Source: Cypionkella sp.
GTDB lineage: Bacteria > Pseudomonadota > Alphaproteobacteria > Rhodobacterales > Rhodobacteraceae
Direction of reading: 5' to 3'
Length of the DNA stretch: 64,000 nt
Assembly: GCF_028290025.1 (NCBI RefSeq)
Contig: NZ_JAQGKQ010000081.1
Span: 1 to 64,000, forward strand
This document shows positions 25,655 to 36,173 of the stretch, in pieces. Numbering within the stretch: the stretch's first letter is position 1; the number at the start of each line of letters is the position of its first letter. The notes beneath the pieces are model-generated. The model made no database searches. It saw only the letters and a program-made list of their open reading frames with translations, and was not told the DNA's origin. A program made the translations under genes and the position numbers.

Positions 25655-26671
25655 ATGACGTATAAGGTTTGGACAGCATTGGCTTTGACAGCGACGCTGA
25701 CCTTGGCGGCCTGCGATGGCAACCCGTTTAAAAATGGCGGCGGCGGCACCAGCGGCAACCCACCGGCCGGCACGAGCGGCACCACCGGGGCCACTGCGAA
25801 GTCGGCGATCAAGCGCACCGAGGTGAAAGACACCACTACGGGCAACGGTTATGCCGAAGGTTTCAAGTATAACAAAGATGACGATACGTTCGATGTCGAT
25901 GGTTTGGGTTTTGACGGCGGCAACGTTTATCAGCGTGGCAGTGCCGTGGCCTCGCTCGGACCGTTCAAGGTGTATGAGGGCGACAACACCTTCACCGATC
26001 CCGCGACCGGCACGGTCATCAATCAGTTTGCGCATCGCGCGATATATGGCGTCTCCTCCAGCGGCCGCACCAGCTTTGCTGTGGTGCGCACCGGAGCTTA
26101 CCTTCCCTATGGCTTTGGCGGATTCGTTTATCAGCGCGCGGGTGGCGTGACTCTGCCAAGCACGGGTCAGGCGGCCTACAACGGCCAATACGCAGCTTTG
26201 CGGGATTTCGAAGGCAGCTCCGGTCTGGAATATGCCACCGGCGACATGACGGTTGCGATCGACTTCAACGATTTTAACGATGGGGCCGCGGTTCAGGGCC
26301 AAGTCTACAATCGCGCGATCTTCGATGCTAACGGCAACGACATCACCGGCGACGTGATTTCTGCGATGAATACAGAATTGACACCTACTGCTCCGCTGAC
26401 CGAGTTGCCCACGTTGGTATTTGCTGTCGGGCCGGGGGTGTTGAACGGCGGCGATAAATCGGCTGGTGAAATCGCAGGCAATCTCAACAGCAACTATGTG
26501 GACGCTAACGGGGTGCAGAACTTCGAGACCGGTAAGTATTACGCGCTGATCACCAATGGGGCGAGCGTGGATGCAGGCGAATTGGTTGGTATTGTTGTGG
26601 TAGAGGCCAAAGATCCCCGGCACGACGGTGTCACGGTGCGCGAAACCGGCGGATTTATTCTGTATCGGTAA
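25655..26671 (+). CDS. Secreted lipoprotein, TbpB-like/Slam-substrate-like
   Basis: Lipobox TLAAC; Gly/Thr-rich linker; beta-rich domain ending RETGGFILYR; start trimmed to ATG 25655; 3 bp upstream of a Slam-like gene. Confidence 0.7.
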   Translation: MTYKVWTALALTATLTLAACDGNPFKNGGGGTSGNPPAGTSGTTGATAKSAIKRTEVKDTTTGNGYAEGFKYNKDDDTFDVDGLGFDGGNVYQRGSAVASLGPFKVYEGDNTFTDPATGTVINQFAHRAIYGVSSSGRTSFAVVRTGAYLPYGFGGFVYQRAGGVTLPSTGQAAYNGQYAALRDFEGSSGLEYATGDMTVAIDFNDFNDGAAVQGQVYNRAIFDANGNDITGDVISAMNTELTPTAPLTELPTLVFAVGPGVLNGGDKSAGEIAGNLNSNYVDANGVQNFETGKYYALITNGASVDAGELVGIVVVEAKDPRHDGVTVRETGGFILYR

Positions 26672-26674
26672 GCC

Positions 26675-28045
26675 GTGATGAAACGCCTAGCCCACGTCCT
26701 TATCATCGTCGCGAGCTTGATCAGCGCAGCGCCTGCGCGGGCTAAACCGGTTACATTGGGCGTCGAAGCCATGCGGCAACTGGCGTTTGAAGCGGTGACG
26801 GCTGGTTTTGCCGAGCAAGCTTTGGTCTACGCCGATCTGCTGCTCCAACGCGATCCGAAGGACAGCACCGCACTCACCGTCCGAGCGCAGGCTTTACGCG
26901 CACTTGGCCGCACACAAGAGGCCCGGGTAGCCGCAAAATTAGCGTGGAAATCAGCGCAAACCGCCAGTGGCCGCTATGGAGCCGCGATGGCGATGGCGCA
27001 AGCTTTGTCCAGCGAAGGGCGGCGCATGGCAGCGCAGTTATGGCTGCGGCGGGCGGCTCAAATCGCGCCGAACCCGCGTGCTTATGCCATTGCGCGGCGC
27101 GACTTTGGCTATGTGAAATCGCGCAACCCATGGGTGCTGCAATTCGACGTTTCGGCCTCGCCTGCGTCGAACGTCAATAATGGCAGCAGCAACAGCTATA
27201 TGAGCATCGGCGGCATACCGATCCTGTTTGATATTCCGCCCGACCAGCAAGCTTTGTCCGGGTTTCAGTTCGGGCTTGGCCTGTCGGGCACCTATCGCTT
27301 TTCCCCCACGGCCCCCAACCGACAGACAGAGGCCCGCGTTGGCGTGATGGCACAGGCGGTGGTATTGTCGGGCGATGCGAAAGACAAAGCGCCCAACGCC
27401 CGCGCGCAAGATTACACCTACACAGCGCTCGAATTCGGGCTGACGCACCATCGCGCTTTGGATGCGGCCGCGCTGAATGTGCTGCATCTGACGGGCACGG
27501 CGGGGCATAATTGGTATGGCGGCGACGATCTGTCAAACTACATGCGGGCGTCGGCAGATTTAGACCATCGATTCCAAAACGGGACCAGCCTTGGTTTTGG
27601 CGTTTCCGGCGACCATACGGCGCGGCTCGATCGACCGATCCAATCTTCTGACCGACTGGCGATAAAGCTCGGGTACAACTTTGCGCTGGCGACCAACCGG
27701 CTGTCGCTGGAAGTCGAGGCGGCGCAGACCAGTTCTGACTCGGTCGAAGTGAACAATGACGCGGTGACGCTGTCGCTGGGCTGGCGAAAAACCAAACCTG
27801 TGGCGGGGCTGATGCTGTCCGGCGGCATTGATCTGACGCAGCAGATTTTTGCCGATTCGCGCTACGTGATCGGTGGGCGCGAAGACAACAAAGTCACGGC
27901 GCAGTTGCAGATGGGCTTCCAACACGTTGAGTATATGGGATTTTCACCTGTTTTGACCATGCAGGCGACGCAAGTACAGTCCAACACCGCCCAGAACGAG
28001 CACCGCAATCTTGGCATCACTTTGGGGATACAATCCGCGTTCTGA
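26675..28045 (+). CDS. Surface lipoprotein assembly modifier (Slam/DUF560)-like outer-membrane protein
   Basis: Signal peptide, TPR-like N-terminal half (ALVYADLLLQRDPKDSTALTVRAQALRALGRTQEARVAAKLAW), beta-barrel-like C-terminus ending in Phe. Confidence 0.65.
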   Translation: MMKRLAHVLIIVASLISAAPARAKPVTLGVEAMRQLAFEAVTAGFAEQALVYADLLLQRDPKDSTALTVRAQALRALGRTQEARVAAKLAWKSAQTASGRYGAAMAMAQALSSEGRRMAAQLWLRRAAQIAPNPRAYAIARRDFGYVKSRNPWVLQFDVSASPASNVNNGSSNSYMSIGGIPILFDIPPDQQALSGFQFGLGLSGTYRFSPTAPNRQTEARVGVMAQAVVLSGDAKDKAPNARAQDYTYTALEFGLTHHRALDAAALNVLHLTGTAGHNWYGGDDLSNYMRASADLDHRFQNGTSLGFGVSGDHTARLDRPIQSSDRLAIKLGYNFALATNRLSLEVEAAQTSSDSVEVNNDAVTLSLGWRKTKPVAGLMLSGGIDLTQQIFADSRYVIGGREDNKVTAQLQMGFQHVEYMGFSPVLTMQATQVQSNTAQNEHRNLGITLGIQSAF

Positions 28046-28102
28046 CCCCTCGCTTTTCTAGCCTAGCGGCCTTACGTTGCGCTGGAATAGAGGAGAATAC
28101 AC

Positions 28103-28531
28103 ATGACAATTCGTTACTTGCACACCATGGTCCGGGTGCTGGACCTTGAAGCTTCGATGGCGTTTTACCGCCTGCTCGGGTTGGAAGAAACCCGGCGGAT
28201 AGACAATGACAAGGGGCGGTTTTCGCTGGTCTTCATGGCGCCTCCCGGCCAGCCGGAATGTCCGGTAGAACTCACTTATAACTGGGATGGCGACACGGGC
28301 CTGCCATCAGATTCGCGGCATTTTGGCCATTTGGCCTATGAGGTCGACGATATTTACGCAACCTGCGCCAACTTGGCTGCGAATGGCGTAATCATCAATC
28401 GCCCGCCGCGCGATGGCCACATGGCGTTTGTGCGCTCGCCGGATAACATCTCGATTGAGATTTTGCAGAAGGGCGGCTCGCTTGCGCCAGCAGAACCTTG
28501 GGCTTCGATGGGCAATACCGGAAGCTGGTAA
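28103..28531 (+). CDS. gloA: Lactoylglutathione lyase
   Basis: YLHTMVRVLDLEASMAFYRLLGLEETRR...VELTYNWD...FGHLAYEVDDIY. Confidence 0.92.
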   Translation: MTIRYLHTMVRVLDLEASMAFYRLLGLEETRRIDNDKGRFSLVFMAPPGQPECPVELTYNWDGDTGLPSDSRHFGHLAYEVDDIYATCANLAANGVIINRPPRDGHMAFVRSPDNISIEILQKGGSLAPAEPWASMGNTGSW

Positions 28532-28566
28532 ACATTCTGCCGGAGGGGGTGCGTGGTCTGGCGTGC

Positions 28567-28598
28567 GCCTCCGGCGGGGATATCAGGGCCATTGTGAA
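28567..28598 (+). repeat. Gene-end repeat copy c: GCCTCCGGCGGGGATATCAGGGCCATTGTGAA
   Basis: Matches copies b, g and h. Confidence 0.6.
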
Positions 28599-28609
28599 TG
28601 GTTAAGTGG

Positions 28610-29695
28610 TTAAAATGACCAGAGGCTGTAGGCGTCCGGGCCGATGGTTCTCGACTCGCGTAGTGTCAGGCGCGGGGCGTCTTTGAGGGTGCTTAGGTTG
28701 AGGGCGGCGAGGCTGGCTTGGCCGTCTGCGCCGATCAAAGCGCCGGCGGTAAACAGTGCCAGATCATCGACTAATCCGGCGCGGATCAGGCTGGCCGCTA
28801 GAGTGCCGCCGCCTTCGCAGAAAATCCGGGTGATGCCTTGGACGGCGAGGGCTTGCAGCGCGGCGCGCGGGTTTATGTGTCCGCTTTCGCTGGCAATTTC
28901 TATCAGTGTCGCGCCCTGCCCTGTCCATGCGGCACGCGCTTCCATCGGAGCATCTGCGGTGTGCAAAAGCCAAACTGGGGTTTGTTTTGCGTTTTGGCCG
29001 AGACGGCTTTGCGGGCTGTGGCTTAGGCCACTGTCCATCACGATGCGGGTGGGTTGATGGCTGGCCCCAAGCTCGCGCACCGTCAGATCGGGGTCATCGG
29101 CGCGCGCGGTGCCCGAGCCGATCAGCACGGCATCATGGTTAAGCCGCATCGTATGAACGGCGCGACGCGACTCAGGCCCGGTGATCCAACGCGATTCGCC
29201 AGAAGCGGTGGCGATGCGGCCATCCAACGTGGTAGCGAGCTTCAGCGTGACAAACGGCAGGCCCAGCGTCACACGCTTAAGAAATCCCGCATTGGCGCGG
29301 ATAGCTTCAGATTGCATCACGTTTTCAGTGACTTCGATGCCAGCCGCCCGCAGCACGGCATGGCCTTTGCCGCAAACGCGTGGATCGGGATCTTGCAGCG
29401 CGCTCACCACCCGAGCCACGCCCGCCCTGATCAAAGCCTCAGCGCAGGGTGGGGTTTTGCCGTGATGCGCGCAGGGTTCCAAGCTAACATAGGCGGTGGC
29501 ACCTCGGGCAGCGGCGCCCGCTTGCGCGAGCGCCATCACCTCTGCGTGCGGGCGCCCACCCGGTTGCGTCCAACCGCGCCCGACGATCACCCCATCTTTG
29601 ACAATCACGCAACCAACAGCTGGATTGGGCCAAGTGCGACCCAAGCCCCTAGCTGCAATGCGCAGGGCGTGGGCCATATGTTCGGTATCGCTCAC
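28610..29695 (-). CDS. ribD: Bifunctional riboflavin biosynthesis deaminase/reductase
   Basis: [11 protein letters not shown]...[22 protein letters not shown]. Confidence 0.95.
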   Translation of the reverse strand: MSDTEHMAHALRIAARGLGRTWPNPAVGCVIVKDGVIVGRGWTQPGGRPHAEVMALAQAGAAARGATAYVSLEPCAHHGKTPPCAEALIRAGVARVVSALQDPDPRVCGKGHAVLRAAGIEVTENVMQSEAIRANAGFLKRVTLGLPFVTLKLATTLDGRIATASGESRWITGPESRRAVHTMRLNHDAVLIGSGTARADDPDLTVRELGASHQPTRIVMDSGLSHSPQSRLGQNAKQTPVWLLHTADAPMEARAAWTGQGATLIEIASESGHINPRAALQALAVQGITRIFCEGGGTLAASLIRAGLVDDLALFTAGALIGADGQASLAALNLSTLKDAPRLTLRESRTIGPDAYSLWSF

Positions 29696-30159
29696 TCCTC
29701 GGCTGATGTGCCGGGGCGGAGTTCGGACACGAAGCGGTCAAAATCATCCGCAGCTTGGAAGTTCTTGTAAACGCTGGCAAAACGCACGTAAGCCACCGTG
29801 TCGATCCGTGCCAGAGACTCCATCACGATCTCACCGATTACCTTCGATGAGATGTCGGTATCGCCCAAAGATTCCAAGCGCCGCACGATGCCGGAAATCA
29901 TTTGGTCAATCCGTTCAGGATCAATCGGGCGTTTTTGCATCGCGATACGGATGGAGCGTTCCAGCTTGGTGCGATCAAAATCCTCACGCTTGCCAGAGGT
30001 TTTTACGACGACCAGATCGCGCAATTGCACGCGTTCATATGTGGTAAATCGTCCACCGCAAGCCGGGCAAAACCGACGACGGCGGATCGAGACATGATCC
30101 TCCGCAGGCCGACTATCCTTGACTTGCGTATCGACGTTTCCGCAGAATGGGCAGCGCAT
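29692..30159 (-). CDS. nrdR: Transcriptional regulator NrdR
   Basis: [49 protein letters not shown]. Confidence 0.96.
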   Translation of the reverse strand: MRCPFCGNVDTQVKDSRPAEDHVSIRRRRFCPACGGRFTTYERVQLRDLVVVKTSGKREDFDRTKLERSIRIAMQKRPIDPERIDQMISGIVRRLESLGDTDISSKVIGEIVMESLARIDTVAYVRFASVYKNFQAADDFDRFVSELRPGTSAEE

Positions 30160-30447
30160 CGGCTCCCTCCTTGCTTGTTATTTGTTACTGCCTCGGTCCC
30201 GGCTATGCTGCCGAGTTATGCCACAGACCCTAGCGCTTTTGTCCAGCCTTCGCATAGGGGGCGGATCGCTTATACTGCATATAGGGTGGCGACTGTGGCG
30301 GGCAGGACTCATTTGAGTTTAGGTTAGACGTCACCGCACAGCCGAACGAGCAATATATTGCCAAGTTTTTGCAGGTTCACGCAAGCGTGAGCGAGGTGCT
30401 GCGGCGGTCTATACTACCTTAGTGCCTGCAAAATAATGGAGGCTTGT

Positions 30448-31335
30448 ATGACCCGAATGACTGCAAAAGATTTCAGCCCAGAGTTGTTGCAACTGTACGA
30501 TTTCTACGCCCACGGCCGGATTTCAAAGCGCGAATTTCTGGACAAGGCTGGCAAATTCACAATCGGCGGTCTGACTGCTGCGGCGCTGCTGGGGATGATG
30601 TCGCCGAATTACGCTTTGGCCGAGCAGGTTAGCTTCAACGACCCGGATATTGTCGCCGATTACGTCACCTATCCCTCCCCGAACGGCAATGGCGAGGTGC
30701 GCGGCTATTTGGTGAAGCCAACGGCAGCGACTGGTAAACTGCCCGCCGTGGTCGTGGTGCATGAAAATCGCGGTCTCAATCCATACATTGAGGACGTCGC
30801 GCGCAGGCTTGCAAAGGCCGGTTTTCTGGCGCTCGCCCCCGATGGTTTGACCAGCGTTGGCGGCTATCCCGGCAATGATGAGGACGGCAAAACTTTGCAG
30901 GCCACAGTTGATCCCACCAAACTGATGAACGATTTCTTCGCCGGGATTGAGTGGATGATGGCGCATGAGGCATCAACCGGTCGGGTCGGCATCACCGGTT
31001 TTTGCTATGGCGGCGGTGTGTCGAATGCAGCCGCGGTGGCCTATCCCGAACTTGGTGGCGCGGTGCCATTCTACGGAATGCAGCCGAAGCCCGAGGATGT
31101 CGCGAAGATCAAAGCTCCGTTATTGCTGCATTATGCCGAACTGGACACCCGCGTTAACGAAGGTTGGCCCGCCTACGAGGCCGCGCTGAAAGCCGCTGGC
31201 ACCAAGTATGAGGCGTTTATCTACAAGGGCGTTAATCACGGCTTCCACAACGATTCGACACCGCGCTACGATGAGGCGGCGGCGGAATTGGCATGGCAGC
31301 GGACGTTGGACTTCTTCCGCGCCAATCTGGTTTGA
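30448..31335 (+). CDS. Dienelactone hydrolase family protein with N-terminal signal
   Basis: [34 protein letters not shown]...[10 protein letters not shown]. Confidence 0.88.
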   Translation: MTRMTAKDFSPELLQLYDFYAHGRISKREFLDKAGKFTIGGLTAAALLGMMSPNYALAEQVSFNDPDIVADYVTYPSPNGNGEVRGYLVKPTAATGKLPAVVVVHENRGLNPYIEDVARRLAKAGFLALAPDGLTSVGGYPGNDEDGKTLQATVDPTKLMNDFFAGIEWMMAHEASTGRVGITGFCYGGGVSNAAAVAYPELGGAVPFYGMQPKPEDVAKIKAPLLLHYAELDTRVNEGWPAYEAALKAAGTKYEAFIYKGVNHGFHNDSTPRYDEAAAELAWQRTLDFFRANLV

Positions 31336-31348
31336 GCGGCGCTAGCCC

Positions 31349-32734
31349 TTAGTGCCTCCCGGTTAACCAATTGCCGAACGCGGCGAATTTCGACGGCGGG
31401 ATGCCCAGCTTGGCCTCCCGCTTGTCGGCAATCCTTAGCAATTTGTACATCAGATGCACGCCGAACCAACGGAACGGTTCAGGCTCCCATTGCCGGACAC
31501 GGCGGTTAACCCATGGAAATTTGGCAATCGCAGTATCGCGTTTCAACGCCAAATCGGCAAGCGTGCGGCCTGCCAAATTGGCCGTGGACACGCCCGTGCC
31601 GACATAACCGCCCGCCCAGCCCAAGCCGGTTTTGAGGTCCAGACCGACCGTCGCGCACCAATCGCGCGGCACCGCAATGACGCCGCACCAGGCATGGTCG
31701 ATCGGGTAATTTGCGGCTTCGGGGAAATGCGTGTGCAAAACTTCGGTCAAACGGCGGATAGTTTCGGCATCAGGCTCGCCATTTTTATCCATTTGGCTGG
31801 CATACTTATACGGCACGCCGCGCGCGCCGACGGTGATGCGACCCTCGCGCGTGCGCTGGCAATAGCAATAGGCGTTGTTCAGGTCGCCGATCAACTCATG
31901 GCCATGCCAACCGATTTTCTCCCACACCTCCGGCGGCAGCGGCACGGTGGCGATCTGCGCCGAGTTCAGCGGCAGCCACTCCCGTTTGTGACCGGGCAAA
32001 CTGGCCGTGAAACCCTCGGTGCATCGCAGGATGATTGGCGCCTTTACCACCGATTTGGCGGTAATAACCTCGCCTTGGTCGTAGCTCAGAACTTCCGTCG
32101 CCTCGGCAATCCTTACACCCATCCGCTCACAAGCGTCAGCCAAACCGCGCACCAATTTCGCGGGCTGAATCCGCGCCATGCCGGACACAACCATTGCGCC
32201 CAACACGTTCGGCGCGGTGATGCGCTGCTTAACCTCGGCAGCCGACAACTCGCGAACGCGGTGGCCGTTACCCCAGTGCCGGTGATGCGCGATGGATTCG
32301 CGCATGCGCTGCAACTGCGCCGGGTTTGTCGCGATCATCAATTCTTCGGCCGGGATGATGTCAGCGTCGATGCCTTGCTCGGCGCAAACCCGGATGATTT
32401 CCGGCACGGTGGTCTCTAATTCACGCACCATTTCCAGCACAGCCTCACGGCTGGTGGCGCGGGCATAGGCTTCATGATTCCACGCGAAGGTGCCCATACA
32501 CCAGCCGCCGTTGCGACCCGAAGCCCCAAAGCCGGCGAATTCTTTCTCGATCACCAGAACATTAAGCTGCGGGTTGGCCCTTTTCAGATAATAAGCGGTC
32601 CACAAGCCGGTAAAACCCGCGCCGATGATCGCCACGTCTGCGGTGGTATTTTCCGTCAAACTCGGGCGCCGGGTTTTTGCCAGGCCGATGTCGGCATACC
32701 AGAATGACACGTCGCCAATGTGATTGGGTTGCAT
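31349..32734 (-). CDS. FAD-dependent DAO-family oxidoreductase (gamma-glutamylputrescine oxidase-like)
   Basis: ADVAIIGAGFTGLWTAYYLKRANPQLNVLVIEKEFAGFGASGRNGGW. Confidence 0.85.
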   Translation of the reverse strand: MQPNHIGDVSFWYADIGLAKTRRPSLTENTTADVAIIGAGFTGLWTAYYLKRANPQLNVLVIEKEFAGFGASGRNGGWCMGTFAWNHEAYARATSREAVLEMVRELETTVPEIIRVCAEQGIDADIIPAEELMIATNPAQLQRMRESIAHHRHWGNGHRVRELSAAEVKQRITAPNVLGAMVVSGMARIQPAKLVRGLADACERMGVRIAEATEVLSYDQGEVITAKSVVKAPIILRCTEGFTASLPGHKREWLPLNSAQIATVPLPPEVWEKIGWHGHELIGDLNNAYCYCQRTREGRITVGARGVPYKYASQMDKNGEPDAETIRRLTEVLHTHFPEAANYPIDHAWCGVIAVPRDWCATVGLDLKTGLGWAGGYVGTGVSTANLAGRTLADLALKRDTAIAKFPWVNRRVRQWEPEPFRWFGVHLMYKLLRIADKREAKLGIPPSKFAAFGNWLTGRH

Positions 32735-32862
32735 ATGGGGCCCCTTTTGTTTCGGGCAGAGTGGCGGGGCGTTTGATCAAATGCAAGGGGGCTCGCCCCT
32801 TGGCCTGCGGACTTACCCCTCCAAGATATTTGAGCCAAAAGGATGACAGCTGGATTTAGCTT

Positions 32863-33747
32863 TTAGGCGTCTCGCTCGGCGGTGATCCAGTTTCGGAACG
32901 AGGTTAGCGGTGCGCGGCTTGCGGCGTCCTTGGGCCAAACCAGATAATAACTGCCGAGTGAGGGGATCGGCGGACCGAAAGCCGGAACTAGGCGGTGCTC
33001 TGCAAGCTCACGTTCGATCAGAAACACCGGCAACAAAGCGACGCCAAGGCCATGAATCGCCCCCTGCGCCATGGTGGCGAACTGGTCAAACAGCATGGCG
33101 GGCGGACGTTGGTTGGGATGGCCATGATGCGCCAGCCAGCGCCCCCAATCGCCGGTACGGCTTTCAAGTTGCAGCAGCGGATATGAGAGAATCTCATTCG
33201 CTGCGCTCAACGGCGCTTTCAGCAAGTCGGGGGCGGCCACCGCCAATAACTCCTCCGCCATGAGCGGTAAGTAATCGACGCCGGGCCAATCCTGCCGACC
33301 ATAATGGATAGCAGCGTCAAAATGGCTATTGGCAAAGTCGAACGGCCTCAGCCGGGTCGAAAGATTCACCGTCACCTCGGGGTGTTGGGCGGCGAACCGG
33401 GCCAGGCGGGGGGCGAGCCAGTGCATTCCAAAAGCTGGCAAAATCGCGAGATTAAGCGTGCCGCCATTGGGGTTAGCACGCAAAGTCAGGCTGGCTTGGC
33501 TTAACGCTTGCAAGGCGCGACGGATTTCACGGCAATAGTCTTGCGCCGCAGCGGTCAACCGTAAACGCTGCTTATCGCGGATGATCAGCGACAGGCCCAA
33601 CTGGCCTTCAAGTACCTGCAACTGCCGGGAAATTGCGCCTTGGGTAAGGTTCAGTTCCGCCGCCGCAGCGGAGGCTGAGCCGGTGCGATCTACTGCTTCT
33701 AGTGCGAGCAAGGATGGCATGGAGGGTAGATAGCGGCGCGATAGCAT
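32863..33747 (-). CDS. LysR-family regulator (GcvA-like)
   Basis: LPSMPSLLALEAVDRTGSASAAAAELNLTQGAISRQLQVLEGQLG. Confidence 0.88.
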   Translation of the reverse strand: MLSRRYLPSMPSLLALEAVDRTGSASAAAAELNLTQGAISRQLQVLEGQLGLSLIIRDKQRLRLTAAAQDYCREIRRALQALSQASLTLRANPNGGTLNLAILPAFGMHWLAPRLARFAAQHPEVTVNLSTRLRPFDFANSHFDAAIHYGRQDWPGVDYLPLMAEELLAVAAPDLLKAPLSAANEILSYPLLQLESRTGDWGRWLAHHGHPNQRPPAMLFDQFATMAQGAIHGLGVALLPVFLIERELAEHRLVPAFGPPIPSLGSYYLVWPKDAASRAPLTSFRNWITAERDA

Positions 33748-33835
33748 ATGAGGTTTCCTCATGTATTGTTGCCAGAACCTCGTTAGGCTTTTTGCGGGGT
33801 CTGTGCAATATAATCGGTAAACCATAGGAGATCAC

Positions 33836-35074
33836 GTGATGCCGAATGACAATCTCGCCAACAAACCAGAACTGAAAGCCAAAGACGCGCCGGATTTGGG
33901 GCGGTTTGATTGGCAAGACCCGTTCCGCATGGAAGATCAGTTGACCGAGGAGGAGCGGATGCTGCGCGACGGCGCGCGGGCTTATGCGCAGGAAAAACTG
34001 CAACCCCGTGTAATTGCTGCATATCGTGACGAGTCCACCGACCCTGCGATCTTCCGTGAGATGGGCGAGATGGGCCTGCTCGGCGTCACCGTGCCGGAAC
34101 AATATGGCGGCTTAGGCGCGTCTTACGTTGCTTACGGTTTGATCGCGCGGGAAGTTGAGCGCGTTGATTCGGGCTATCGTTCGATGATGTCGGTGCAATC
34201 TAGCCTGGTGATGTATCCGATTTACGCTTACGGCACCGAGGCGCAGCGGATGAAATTTTTGCCGAAGCTGTCGTCAGGCGAGTGGATCGGTTGCTTTGGT
34301 TTGACCGAGCCAGATGCAGGCTCTGACCCGGCGGGGATGAAGACCGTGGCGAAGAAAACCGCCAATGGTTACGTGCTGAACGGCGCGAAGATGTGGATCT
34401 CGAACTCACCGATTGCGGATGTGTTCGTGGTCTGGGCCAAGTCGGAAGCGCATGGCGGCAAGATCAAGGGCTTCGTGCTGGAGAAGGGCATGACGGGTCT
34501 TTCTGCGCCGAAAATCGGTGGGAAACTTTCGTTGCGGGCTTCTGTCACCGGCGAGATTGTGATGAAGGACGTTGAAGTCGGTGACGACGCTTTATTGCCG
34601 CATGTTGAAGGGCTTAAGGGGCCGTTTGGTTGTTTGAACCGGGCGCGCTATGGTATTTCCTGGGGCGTTTTGGGCGCTGCGGAGTTCTGCATGGGAGCGG
34701 CTCGGCAATATGGCTTGGACCGCAAGCAGTTCGGTAAACCCTTGGCGCAGACTCAGCTTTATCAGCTGAAACTGGCGAATATGATGACCGAAATTAGCCT
34801 TGGAATGCAGGCGTCTTTGCGGGTCGGGCGGTTGTTGGATGAGGCCAATGCGGCACCTGAAATGATCTCAATCATCAAGCGCAACAACTGTGGCAAGGCT
34901 TTGGATGCGGCACGTTGGGCGCGGGATATGCATGGCGGCAACGGCATTCAGGAAGATTACCAGATCATGCGGCACATGGTGAACCTTGAGACGGTGAACA
35001 CCTATGAGGGCACCCATGACGTACATGCGCTGATTTTGGGGCGGGCGATTACGGGGTTGCAGGCGTTCTTCTAA
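33836..35074 (+). CDS. gcdH: Glutaryl-CoA dehydrogenase
   Basis: [37 protein letters not shown]...[13 protein letters not shown]...[45 protein letters not shown]. Confidence 0.92.
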   Translation: MMPNDNLANKPELKAKDAPDLGRFDWQDPFRMEDQLTEEERMLRDGARAYAQEKLQPRVIAAYRDESTDPAIFREMGEMGLLGVTVPEQYGGLGASYVAYGLIAREVERVDSGYRSMMSVQSSLVMYPIYAYGTEAQRMKFLPKLSSGEWIGCFGLTEPDAGSDPAGMKTVAKKTANGYVLNGAKMWISNSPIADVFVVWAKSEAHGGKIKGFVLEKGMTGLSAPKIGGKLSLRASVTGEIVMKDVEVGDDALLPHVEGLKGPFGCLNRARYGISWGVLGAAEFCMGAARQYGLDRKQFGKPLAQTQLYQLKLANMMTEISLGMQASLRVGRLLDEANAAPEMISIIKRNNCGKALDAARWARDMHGGNGIQEDYQIMRHMVNLETVNTYEGTHDVHALILGRAITGLQAFF

Positions 35075-35238
35075 GGGCGCTGCGGCAGGCTATGAGGTTT
35101 TGTAATGGGATCGCCGCGTTAACGTCTCAAATTAACGAAAGATGAACGACCCATAAACCGGCCATTTTTAGTATGGAAAACGGCCATAGACTGCGGTGGC
35201 TTTACCTTGGTTAACAGATGCCAACCGTTTGAGCACAG

Positions 35239-35268
35239 AAAAAGGCCCGGATCGCTCCGGGCCTTTTT
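35239..35268. terminator. Bidirectional terminator AAAAAGGCCCGGA-tcgc-TCCGGGCCTTTTT
   Basis: 13-bp perfect stem with flanking A/T runs between gcdH(+) and potC-like(-). Confidence 0.9.
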
Positions 35269-35288
35269 GGTGTTTCGGCCTAACCGAC

Positions 35289-36161
35289 TTAGATAATCGC
35301 TTCTTCCAAAACTGCGGCGCGACGGGCTTCTGCCTCGCGTGCGGCTTCGACGCTCGCGTTGCGACGGCGTTTGATCTCATACAGGATCGCCATCGCGAGC
35401 GTTACGATGATCAGCAAAAACGCCAGCGCATTGATCGTCGGGCTGATGCCAGAGCGCACCTTGGAGAACACGTAGATCGTCAGCGTATCCGCGCCGCCCC
35501 GGGTAAACTGGGTGACGTTGAAGTTCTCAATCGACTGGAAGAACGACACCGCCGCCCCTGCCCCGATCGCCGGATAGAGATGCGGCAACAGGATGCGGCG
35601 CATCACTTGCGCATGGGTAGCACCCAGATCAAGTGCGGCTTCCTCTAGCCCTTGATCAAAACTTTGCAGCCTTGCCAGCACCAGCAGCATCACGATAGCG
35701 GCGATGTAGCTGACCTGCCCCAGCACCGATAGGTGCAGACCGGGATTGAACAAAATGAACTCACTGTCCAAGGCGTTGCCGATCTTGGTCCACATGATCA
35801 TGGTGGAAATCCCAATCACAGCGCCGGGGATCAGAATGGTTGAAATCATCGTGCCATACAAAGCCGCGCGCAGATTGCCCGAGACCGAGTTAATCAGGAT
35901 CGCCGCCGCTGTGCCCACAATCACCGCAATCACGCTGACCGCGATGGCGACGAGAATGGTGTTTTGAAAGGCGTGCCACATCCGATCATCGGCCCAAAGT
36001 GCCGCGAACCATTTGGTTGTGACGCCCTTCCACGGCACGATAGCCGGGATTTTGTCGGTGTTGTTGAAGGCCGCCGCAGACATGATGACCAACGGCAGCA
36101 GCATGTAAAGGATGAACGCTGCGGCATAAACGCGGGCGAGGGTTTGGCGAATTTTGTGCAT
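35289..36161 (-). CDS. ABC transporter permease (PotC-like)
   Basis: BPD permease; EEAALDLGATHAQVMRRILLPHLYPAI EAA motif. Confidence 0.88.
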   Translation of the reverse strand: MHKIRQTLARVYAAAFILYMLLPLVIMSAAAFNNTDKIPAIVPWKGVTTKWFAALWADDRMWHAFQNTILVAIAVSVIAVIVGTAAAILINSVSGNLRAALYGTMISTILIPGAVIGISTMIMWTKIGNALDSEFILFNPGLHLSVLGQVSYIAAIVMLLVLARLQSFDQGLEEAALDLGATHAQVMRRILLPHLYPAIGAGAAVSFFQSIENFNVTQFTRGGADTLTIYVFSKVRSGISPTINALAFLLIIVTLAMAILYEIKRRRNASVEAAREAEARRAAVLEEAII

Positions 36162-36173
36162 GTTATCCCTCGC

